Source: an uncultured Collinsella sp. (lineage in GTDB: Bacteria > Actinomycetota > Coriobacteriia > Coriobacteriales > Coriobacteriaceae). From it: a stretch of 40,827 bases of DNA. The stretch lies in contig CAKUEZ010000006.1 of assembly GCA_934646965.1 (NCBI GenBank), forward strand, positions 1-40,827. The letters are read 5' to 3'. Made by a program: the position numbers and the translations under genes. The notes beneath the pieces are model-generated. The model made no database searches. It was not told where the DNA came from and worked only from the letters and a program-made list of their open reading frames with translations. This document shows, piece by piece, positions 23,802 to 30,830 of the stretch (position 1 is its first letter; each line of letters begins with the position of its first letter).

Positions 23802-24797
23802 ATGGCAACCCTGATCGAAAAGCTTGTCGAGGACGCCAAGGGTGCGCCCAAGCGCGTGGCGCTTCCCGAGTGCGAGGCCGAGAAGACCCTTCTCGCCGCG
23901 CGCCGCGTGCTCGACGAGGGTATCGGTACCCCGGTCCTCGTGAGCCCGCGTTCCGTGATCGAGGAGACCGCTGCGCGTGCCGGTGTGTCGCTCGAGGGCA
24001 TGGAGATTGTCGACAACACTGACGAGGCCGCGGCCGATGCGCTGGCCGAACGATACATGGCCGGCGGCCCGCGTCTCATCAGCGCCAAGGGCAGCCGCCG
24101 CAAGATCAAGAACCCCATGTACTACGCCATGATGATGGAGGAGCAGGGTGACGTCGACTGCACGTTCTGCGGTCATGTCAACACTACGGGCGATGTGCTC
24201 ATGGCGGCACAGACCATTATCGGCCTTGCCGAGGGTGTCGATGTTCCGAGCATCTTCGCGCTTGTCGACACCCCGGGCTTCGAGGGTCCCGAGGGCAGCG
24301 TCATCTGCTTTACCGACTGCGGTCTCAACCCCGAGCCCACGGCCGAGGAGCTGGCGTCCATCGCCATCGCCGCCGCCGACGGTTCCGCGGCCATGATGGG
24401 ATGGGAGCCCCGCGTGGCGTTCCTGTCGTTCTCCACGGATGGGTCCGGTGCCGGAACCTCGGTTGACCGCGTCGACGAGGCTATCAAGATCGCTCGCGAG
24501 CGTCGCGCCGATCTCGCTATCGACGGCGAGTTCCAGCTCGACGCCGCCATCGATCCGGCCGTCGCCGCTAAAAAGGTCAAGCGCGAGAGCGATGTGGCGG
24601 GGCGTGCCAACGTGCTCGTGTTCCCCGACCTCAATGCCGCGAACATCGCCGTCAAGCTGATCCAGCGCTTTGCCCACGGTGCGGCTTACGGCCACAGTCT
24701 TTCGGGTTTCAAGTGCCCTGTCGCCGACAGTTCACGCGGCGCCACGGTCGACGAGATTGTCGGCGACATCGCGATGCTCGTCCTCTCGGCTCGCTGA
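23802..24797 (+). CDS. Phosphate acyltransferase (Pta/Ptb family)
   Basis: A 331-residue PTA_PTB-family enzyme that exchanges acyl groups between a thiol carrier and phosphate. Family segments are GHVNTTGDVLMAAQTIIG, DCGLNPEPTAEELASIAI, and EPRVAFLSFSTDGSGAG, where the last corresponds to the common YSTGSSGSG loop. Length matches Pta catalytic domain or Ptb proteins. The ATG at 23802 follows GGAG; the stop overlaps the next start (ATGA-type overlap at 24795-24799), so it is coupled to the esterase. In this context, next to an ACP and a butyrate kinase, acyl-ACP rather than acyl-CoA could be its donor; that is inference. Confidence 0.9.
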   Translation: MATLIEKLVEDAKGAPKRVALPECEAEKTLLAARRVLDEGIGTPVLVSPRSVIEETAARAGVSLEGMEIVDNTDEAAADALAERYMAGGPRLISAKGSRRKIKNPMYYAMMMEEQGDVDCTFCGHVNTTGDVLMAAQTIIGLAEGVDVPSIFALVDTPGFEGPEGSVICFTDCGLNPEPTAEELASIAIAAADGSAAMMGWEPRVAFLSFSTDGSGAGTSVDRVDEAIKIARERRADLAIDGEFQLDAAIDPAVAAKKVKRESDVAGRANVLVFPDLNAANIAVKLIQRFAHGAAYGHSLSGFKCPVADSSRGATVDEIVGDIAMLVLSAR

Positions 24798-25765
24798 TGG
24801 TCGATATGGACGTGGGCGGCTTCGCGGCGGCGCTTCCGTATCTGCGCCGTCAGACCGCGCGCGCTCTCGACGCCCGCGTCATGACGGGAGAGTGGCTAAC
24901 ACCCGAGCTCGAGCTCGGGTGCGCGAGTGGTTGCTGGCTGCATCGTGCGGCTGGCACGTCACCCCGACCTGTGGTGTTCGAACTTCACGGGGGCGGCTTC
25001 GCGCTCGGCGATGCCCGCAAGGGCGATGCGTTGCGCGCTTGGGTGCGCGACACCTTCGATGTCAACGTCGTGGGGATCGAGTACCGCTTGGCGCCGGAGC
25101 ATCCGTTTCCCGCCGCACTCAACGACGTGGCGGGCACGGTCCGGCGCATCGTCGACGGCAGTGAGGTCGAGGTTGCGTCGGCCCATGCCGTGCTCATGGG
25201 CTACAGTGCCGGAGCGAACCTGGCCGTCGCCTACGCCCTACTCTCCCAGCGTGACGACTCGGCTCCACCTGTCTCGGGTCTGGCGCTTCATTATCCATGT
25301 GTCGATGTGGCCGAGCGGATCGATCCGAACGGCGTACGTGCTTGCGACCTGCCGGTCGACAAGATGGCTGCGTTCTCGGCGATGTATGCGGGGGAGCGTG
25401 ACGAGACCGATCCGCTGATGTCTCCCGTGTATGCAGAGGATGGCGAGCTCGCTGCGTTGCCGCCCACAGTGTTCTGCCCGGTCGAGGGTGATGCGCTTCT
25501 GCCTCAGGCGGAGACGCTGTGCCGCCGTATGACCGATGCGGGTGCGCCTGGCGTTTGGAATCCCGTCGCGGGCGTCTACCACGGCTACATCGAGGACGCG
25601 GCCGATATGGAGACGTTCCGCGCCATCTCGATGCCCGAGACCGTCGCCGCACGGCCCCGTGGGTTCCAACATGCTGCGGCCCGCGCCGTCAAAACGTCCC
25701 TTGAACATCTGCTCGGGCCGGCATGCCATGACGTGCCGTTTCCCGGCCTTGAAGATCCGGAGTAG
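24797..25765 (+). CDS. HSL-type alpha/beta hydrolase (esterase)
   Basis: A 322-residue carboxylesterase of the hormone-sensitive-lipase (HSL) family. The oxyanion motif is FELHGGGFALGD, the nucleophile elbow GYSAG with Ser137, the Asp likely in CPVEGDALLPQ and the His in VYHGYIED. Start overlaps the acyltransferase stop. No signal peptide: cytoplasmic. HSL enzymes hydrolyse short acyl esters. Together with the CocE-type enzyme, two hydrolases in one cluster suggest stepwise removal of acyl groups from a complex substrate. Confidence 0.9.
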   Translation: MVDMDVGGFAAALPYLRRQTARALDARVMTGEWLTPELELGCASGCWLHRAAGTSPRPVVFELHGGGFALGDARKGDALRAWVRDTFDVNVVGIEYRLAPEHPFPAALNDVAGTVRRIVDGSEVEVASAHAVLMGYSAGANLAVAYALLSQRDDSAPPVSGLALHYPCVDVAERIDPNGVRACDLPVDKMAAFSAMYAGERDETDPLMSPVYAEDGELAALPPTVFCPVEGDALLPQAETLCRRMTDAGAPGVWNPVAGVYHGYIEDAADMETFRAISMPETVAARPRGFQHAAARAVKTSLEHLLGPACHDVPFPGLEDPE

Positions 25766-25770
25766 CTGCC

Positions 25771-26169
25771 ATGTGCAAATGGAATATCGCGACCATCCTC
25801 TGCGACCTCGTGCTTGCGTTGGTTATCAACACTTCGGCGATGCTCATCGGCGGTGCCGAGATCGCATTTCAATCTTGGTATCCGGGCGTGGCGTCGGCGT
25901 TTTTCACCAATGTGCTGCTGCAACTCGTGCTGCCCGTTCCCGGGTTTGCCGTCGCGGTGACCGGATGGGTGGGAGAGCACCGTTGGCGCCCCATCCTCCA
26001 AGTCTTTGTCGAGAACTTCGTCTTCGTGACGTGCATCTCCTTCACCATGGCTCTGATCCAGACGCCGGCGGGTGGCGATGTCGTCGCCGCGTGGCTCGCG
26101 ACGTATATCCAGCTCGTGCTTATCGGCTACGTGACGTCGCTTGTGCTTTTCGCTATCCAAAACCGCTAG
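25771..26169 (+). CDS. Small four-helix membrane protein, unknown family
   Basis: A 132-residue protein with four predicted membrane helices (about residues 5-28, 38-63, 74-97 and 104-129) and very few polar residues between them. The start follows the esterase stop by five bases, so it is in the same transcript. I do not recognise the family; the pattern is somewhat like DUF2798-type paired-helix proteins. A helper for transport or a membrane anchor for the enzymes are possibilities only. Confidence 0.7.
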   Translation: MCKWNIATILCDLVLALVINTSAMLIGGAEIAFQSWYPGVASAFFTNVLLQLVLPVPGFAVAVTGWVGEHRWRPILQVFVENFVFVTCISFTMALIQTPAGGDVVAAWLATYIQLVLIGYVTSLVLFAIQNR

Positions 26170-26270
26170 CCGGTAACGCCGCCAGCCTCCGTCACCGAGC
26201 CTCCATTTTCATTCTCGATAACACCGCTTGCCCCTGTTGATTCGTTTTCCCAGATAGAAAGGAAGCTTTC

Positions 26271-27395
26271 ATGAGTTACAAGATCCTGACCCTCTCCCCG
26301 GGTTCCACCTCCACCAAGGTCGCCGTGTTCGAAGGCACCGAGGCTCTGTTCCGTCTTAACGTCACCCATCCGGCCGAGGAGCTCGCCCGCTTCGACCAGG
26401 CTGCCGACCAGTTCGAATACCGCAAGGAGACCATTCTTGCCGCGCTTGAGGAGCACGGCATCAAGCTCGAGGACATCGATGCGTTCTCCGGCTACTGCGG
26501 CGCCATGGGTCCCACCGTCGGTGGTATCTTTGCGATTGACGATACGGTCTGCGACCACGTCATGAACGCCGGCGTCAACCATCCTGCCATTTTAGGTGCG
26601 CCGCTGCTGCAGGCTTTTGCCCAGCAGGTGGGCAAGCCTGCCTACGCTGTCAACCAGCCCGATACCGACGAACTCGAGAACGTTGCCCGTATCACCGGCT
26701 ATCCCGGCGTCTACCGCAAGAGCCACGTGCACTGCCTCAACCAGAAGGAATGCGCCCTTCGCTGCGCTGCCGAGCTCGGTACCACCTATGCCGAGGGCAA
26801 CTTCATCGTCGCGCACGTGGGCGGCGGCCTTTCCGTGGCCTGCCACAACCATGGTCGCATGATCGACACCAACGACGTGCTCGAGGGCTCCGGCCCCTTT
26901 GCGCCCAACCGCTCGGGCGATGCACCGCTCAAGCCCGTCGTTAAGATCGCTTTCTCCGAGGGCGCCGACAAGAAGAAGATGGACGGCGTGATTGGCAAGA
27001 CCGGCGGCCTCGTGGGTCTGTGCGGTACCGACGATGCGCGTATCATCTGCAAGCGCATCGAGGAGGGCGACGAGTGGGCGAAGGTCGTCTATGACGCCAT
27101 GGCCTACCAGGTTGCCAAGTACATTGGCGCTTTCGCTGCCGCGCTCAAGGGCAAAGTCGACGGCATCGTCCTCACCGGCGGCGTCTCCAATGACCCGTAC
27201 TTCACCGGCTATGTGCGCGAGCGCGTTGAGTGGATCGCGCCGGTCAAGATCTACGGCGGCGACTTCGAGATGGACGCCCTCGCGTCCGGCGCCATCCGTG
27301 CGCTCGAGGGCACCGAGGACGTCATGACCTTCACCGGAGAGCCCTCTTGGAAGGGTTTCACGATGCCCGGCGCCTTCGCCGATGTCGAGGCCTAA
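26271..27395 (+). CDS. buk: Butyrate kinase family protein
   Basis: A 374-residue acetokinase-family enzyme that makes ATP from an acyl phosphate. The N-terminal phosphate motif is SPGSTSTKVAVF (Asn is more usual before Pro). Other butyrate/branched-chain kinase motifs are AHVGGGLSVACHNHGRMID, GPFAPNRSG and GKTGGLVGLCGTDD. Length is slightly above typical Buk (355-360). AGAAAGGAAG precedes the ATG. Together with the acyltransferase 1.5 kb upstream it can convert acyl-carrier to acid plus ATP; the acyl group need not be butyryl. Confidence 0.92.
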   Translation: MSYKILTLSPGSTSTKVAVFEGTEALFRLNVTHPAEELARFDQAADQFEYRKETILAALEEHGIKLEDIDAFSGYCGAMGPTVGGIFAIDDTVCDHVMNAGVNHPAILGAPLLQAFAQQVGKPAYAVNQPDTDELENVARITGYPGVYRKSHVHCLNQKECALRCAAELGTTYAEGNFIVAHVGGGLSVACHNHGRMIDTNDVLEGSGPFAPNRSGDAPLKPVVKIAFSEGADKKKMDGVIGKTGGLVGLCGTDDARIICKRIEEGDEWAKVVYDAMAYQVAKYIGAFAAALKGKVDGIVLTGGVSNDPYFTGYVRERVEWIAPVKIYGGDFEMDALASGAIRALEGTEDVMTFTGEPSWKGFTMPGAFADVEA

Positions 27396-27405
27396 GGGGG
27401 ACGCG

Positions 27406-28704
27406 GTGCCACAGGGAGCAACTTCTGCTGCGGGGGCTCAGGCCCCCGCCCGCCGCGATGGGTTTCACTACGCATACCTAATCGTGGCTGCCGGCATCGT
27501 GATCGCCGGTATCCCGTGCGCGCTCGTGCTGAGCTGCGCCGGCATTTTCTTCACCCCGGTGAGCGAGTATTTTGGCGTCGCCCGTGCATCGTTCACCATG
27601 TATTTCTCGATCCTCAACTTGGCGATGATGCTCATGTTGCCGGTTGCGGGCAAGCTTATGAGCCGATTCGACACGCGTGCTGTGCTCTCGGCTGCCGTCG
27701 CCCTCGATGGCATCGCGCTTGTTGCCATGTCGCGCTTCACCGCTGTCTGGATGTTCTATATCGCGGGCATAGCGCTTGGTATCGGTACGGCGCCGCTCAT
27801 CTATCTCGCCGTCCCCACGCTCATCAACGCGTGGTGCAAGAAGAGGGTCGGTTTCTTCGTGGGCCTCTGCATGGCGTTTACCGGTATCGGCGGCGTCGTC
27901 TTTAACCCGCTCGGTACGGCGCTGATCTCGTCGGGTGCCGAGGGCTGGCGCATGGGGTATCTGATCTTCGGTCTGATTGTGCTTATCGTCGCCCTGCCGT
28001 TCACGTTTCTTGTGGTTCGTTCCAAGCCGGCGGATAAGGGCCTGCTTCCCTACGGTGCCGAGGACACTGCCTCCGAGCATGGGGACGTAGCTGAAGGTGC
28101 GGCCGCCGCTTCCACCGAGCAGGGCATGATGGCCGCACAGGCCATGCGCACGCCTGCGTTCTTTGCGCTTGTCGTGTTCTCCTTCGTCATTACGGTCAAC
28201 CAGACGGTTTACCAATTCTTGCCGTCGTACTGTCTCTCGTTTGCTGACTCCGCACCCGCGATTGCTGCGATCTCGGGCGTGGTGGCAAGCGCCTGCATGG
28301 CGGGCCAAGCGATCGGCAAGGTCGTGCTCGGTGTCGTTAACGACAAGTCGGCCAAACTCGGGCTCTTGCTTGGCGTGGCCTGCGGCATAGTGGGCGTTGC
28401 CCTCATGGCGCTCGTCCCCGGAATCAGCGTGGCCCTGCTCGTGGGCGCCTTCGCCTTTGGCTTTGTTTACGCGTGTACCACGGTACAGACGCCGCTGTTG
28501 GTGCGCTCCGCCTTTGGGTCGCTCGACTACGCCAACATCTACTCGCGTGTGTCGATCGCTGGAGCTCTTGGCAGCGCGGTCGCCTCGATCTTCTGGGGCT
28601 TTGTGATCGATCTGCCCGGTGGCTTCATGCTCATGTTTGGCCTGTCCGTCGTCTGCATGGTCCTCTGCTTTGCCTTTGGCATGCTTGCCCTGCGTCGTAA
28701 ATAG
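27406..28704 (+). CDS. MFS transporter, second in cluster
   Basis: A 432-residue, 12-helix major facilitator carrier, with the central hydrophilic loop at about 205-240 (EDTASEHGDVAEG). I choose the GTG at 27406, five bases after AAGGGGG; an upstream in-frame ATG at 27382 lies inside the kinase gene. Distinct in sequence from the first MFS gene, so the two probably handle different compounds, for example substrate in and acid product out. It is the last enzyme-scale gene before the second acpS. Confidence 0.87.
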   Translation: MPQGATSAAGAQAPARRDGFHYAYLIVAAGIVIAGIPCALVLSCAGIFFTPVSEYFGVARASFTMYFSILNLAMMLMLPVAGKLMSRFDTRAVLSAAVALDGIALVAMSRFTAVWMFYIAGIALGIGTAPLIYLAVPTLINAWCKKRVGFFVGLCMAFTGIGGVVFNPLGTALISSGAEGWRMGYLIFGLIVLIVALPFTFLVVRSKPADKGLLPYGAEDTASEHGDVAEGAAAASTEQGMMAAQAMRTPAFFALVVFSFVITVNQTVYQFLPSYCLSFADSAPAIAAISGVVASACMAGQAIGKVVLGVVNDKSAKLGLLLGVACGIVGVALMALVPGISVALLVGAFAFGFVYACTTVQTPLLVRSAFGSLDYANIYSRVSIAGALGSAVASIFWGFVIDLPGGFMLMFGLSVVCMVLCFAFGMLALRRK

Positions 28705-29028
28705 AGATTTTCGTCAAGAAGGATCGCCAAAAGCGCGCCTTCCAAGCTTCAAAGGTTCGTCCCTTCGGTGAGGTACGGCTGCATGAAGAAGGGAGCGATA
28801 GAAGCACAGGTCACGGATGTCGGCTCGGTGCAAAGACACATTTCAATGGCGTTGGGGATATGAGGTGCGGGGCGGTGCCGACGGGTTTGCCCTGCTTCGA
28901 CACCGTCTATTGGGACATCTTTGCCCGTGCCAACGAGCGGTCGTGTATGCGCGGTGTACTTTGGTTTGGGCGCAGGCTATTTATCCTGGAACGTCGCAGT
29001 TGTTTCGATTTTGAAAGATGGGCCCGAC
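28705..29028 (+). other. 324-base spacer with a possible 58-codon frame
   Basis: Between the second MFS gene and acpS paralog 2. No terminator hairpin is visible after the MFS gene. A frame from ATG 28860 to TAA 29036 encodes 58 residues (includes CFDTVYWDIFARANERS) and overlaps the acpS start by eight bases; its first half has the high third-position GC of real genes. It has no good ribosome site and no family I know; it may be a remnant. Confidence 0.3.
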
Positions 29029-29403
29029 ATGGTTAAGGGTATAGGGATCGATACAGTCGATATTGAGGAGATGCGCCGACTTTGTTCCGACATGGATGGG
29101 GCGTTCGTTCGTCGCACCTTCACCGAGGCCGAATGTGCCCAGGCTGCCTTACGGCATGATATGGCTCAAGTCCTCGCCGGCAAGTTTGCCGTCAAGGAGG
29201 CGGCGTTCAAGGCTTTGGCACGCCTTACGACCGAAGGCTTCGACTTGCGGATCGTTGAAACACTGGAAGACGTTAGCGGCGCACCGCATATCACGCTCGC
29301 GGGACCACTTGCGTCGGTGCTCGCCGAGGCTGATGTAACCGAGTTGCTTGTCTCCATTACCAACGAGCGAGATCTGGCCACGGCTATCGTGCTGGCGCAA
29401 TAA
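29029..29403 (+). CDS. acpS: Holo-[acyl-carrier-protein] synthase, paralog 2
   Basis: A 124-residue AcpS-type phosphopantetheinyl transferase, same length as the copy at 17810. GIGIDTVDIEEM and LAGKFAVKEAAFKAL are the family motifs. The C-terminal 18 residues are identical to paralog 1, and differences cluster in residues 28-70, the part that in AcpS contacts the carrier protein helix, so partner specificity may differ. It ends in a terminator (29418-29456). Two AcpS genes within 12 kb, flanking an ACP gene, suggest one is for fatty acid synthesis and one for the cluster's carrier. Confidence 0.93.
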   Translation: MVKGIGIDTVDIEEMRRLCSDMDGAFVRRTFTEAECAQAALRHDMAQVLAGKFAVKEAAFKALARLTTEGFDLRIVETLEDVSGAPHITLAGPLASVLAEADVTELLVSITNERDLATAIVLAQ

Positions 29404-29417
29404 CTTGATTTCGTATA

Positions 29418-29456
29418 GACCGGACGTCTTTTGCAAGATTGTCCGGTCGATTTTTT
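29418..29456 (+). terminator. Intrinsic terminator after acpS paralog 2
   Basis: GACCGGAC (29418-29425) pairs with GTCCGGTC (29441-29448), followed by GATTTTTT. It closes the acyl-carrier gene cluster. Confidence 0.82.
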
Positions 29457-29582
29457 CGTCTTCCATCTGTCCATACATCCGGGACTTGTTGCGAGAGGGG
29501 ATAGCAATGATTCCATCCAGCGCTTTGAACCCACTGTTTCTGGCCCATGGGACCGACCGACGTAAGTTTCGCAAAGCCATAT

Positions 29583-29711
29583 TTCGGAAGTGAGGGGAAA
29601 ACCGAGAACTTGCCGACCAGACAACCATTTTGGCCATCTGTGACCTGGGGTTTTGTTGACAAAAAACCAGTTGTGCTTACCGGTTTTCGATTTTTCCCCG
29701 CACTTCCGGAA
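29583..29711. repeat. 129-base imperfect palindromic element
   Basis: In a 429-base gene-free spacer (29404-29832), arms 29583-29609 and 29683-29711 are inverted repeats with a few mismatches and one indel (core GGAAGTG-x-GGGGAAAA). Within them CTGGGGTTTTGT/ACAAAAAACCAG form a second hairpin using G-U pairs. No coding. It is similar in layout, not in sequence, to the element at 15062-15234. Confidence 0.6.
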
Positions 29712-29767
29712 CCCTGTCATGAAAGGGCGCGAGTCGGGTACAGTAAACGCATTTAAGTATGCGTAAC

Positions 29768-29814
29768 ATGGCACCAGACCGGTCGAGTCGCACCTCGGCG
29801 CGGTCTGGTGCCAT
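29768..29814 (+). promoter_or_regulatory. Leader hairpin of the alpha/beta hydrolase gene
   Basis: A perfect 13-bp stem (29768-29780 with 29802-29814) ends 18 bases before the ATG and may cover or expose the ribosome site, since no clear one is visible. Upstream, TGTCAT (29715-29720) and TACAGT (29739-29744) are a possible promoter with 18-base spacing. Confidence 0.45.
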
Positions 29815-29832
29815 TGACGATGGGGACACAGT

Positions 29833-30630
29833 ATGGATTTTACGGTTGAGAATGAGGGCACCACGATTGCATGTCGCGAGTATGCGCGCCCGGACATGCC
29901 GCTCGATGCGCCTGCTCTGGTATGCGTGCACGGAGCCTGCGTCGATGGCGTCTTTTTTGACGGCATCGCCCGCGAGCTCAGCCGCGACTGCCGCGTGATC
30001 ACCTACGACCGCCGCGGTTGCGGCGAGAGCGGAGATGCCGCGGACGGGCGCTACGACCTCGCCGCCCAGGCCGCCGATTTGCAGGCCGTTATCGAGCACG
30101 CCGGCGCTCCGGCAAACGTACTCGCGCACAGCGTCGGTACGCTGGTGGCCATGGAGCTTCTCCGTACAAACCCGGCCGTCGTTTCGCGTGCGATTCTGCA
30201 CGAGCCCGCCGTGACGGGTCTGGGCGCCGGTCTGGGCGCGGCCCCTGTTTTGCTCGACATGATTGCAGCGGGGAAGGTCTCGAGGGCATTGAGGGCCTTC
30301 CTGGGTGCCATCGGCGACCCAGATCCCGAGGCCCCTAGGACAACCGAAGCAGAAGCCAGGCACGCTCTGCGCAATGGGCGTAGCTTTATGGCAAACGAAT
30401 ACGGGATCAACATGACTTACGTTCCCGATTGGGACTGCGTTCGCGCATCAAAGGCTATGGCGGCCGTGCTCTTGGGCGAGCTTTCGATTGGCACGACCCG
30501 CGAGGCGGGCACGCGAGCGGCTGCAGAACTCCTGAACTGCCCGCTCGTGACGATTCCTGGAGCGCATAACGGCCTGCGCGATCGCCCGGCGCCGGCGGCC
30601 CAGGCCGTCCGCGGAATCCTGGGGTCGTAG
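29833..30630 (+). CDS. Alpha/beta hydrolase
   Basis: A 265-residue alpha/beta-hydrolase-fold enzyme. The oxyanion segment is VCVHGACVDG, followed by ITYDRRGCGES; the nucleophile is Ser100 in LAHSVGT, and the His is in IPGAHNGL near the C-terminus. No signal peptide. The family covers esterases, haloperoxidase-like and C-C hydrolases, and I cannot choose. It is monocistronic, behind a leader hairpin. Confidence 0.88.
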   Translation: MDFTVENEGTTIACREYARPDMPLDAPALVCVHGACVDGVFFDGIARELSRDCRVITYDRRGCGESGDAADGRYDLAAQAADLQAVIEHAGAPANVLAHSVGTLVAMELLRTNPAVVSRAILHEPAVTGLGAGLGAAPVLLDMIAAGKVSRALRAFLGAIGDPDPEAPRTTEAEARHALRNGRSFMANEYGINMTYVPDWDCVRASKAMAAVLLGELSIGTTREAGTRAAAELLNCPLVTIPGAHNGLRDRPAPAAQAVRGILGS

Positions 30631-30830
30631 CAGTCGCGCCAACCCACTCGCAAGCGTTTCGGCGGTGTTAACAAACGCCCCCAAAACCTTGCGCCTGCAC
30701 CTCCAAACATACCGTCTGCCAACTCATGAAAATGTAACGGTATTCACGTGCTAACCTGCATCGACAAGATGCTACCCTTGTACCATTTGATACCAACTGC
30801 TATCAAACGCAACGATTGAAGGGGCCCCAT

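Noticed and set aside
29513..29756. Short plus and minus frames in the 429-base spacer downstream of acpS paralog 2
   Set aside because: They lie in or across the palindromic element, have no ribosome sites and no family resemblance.
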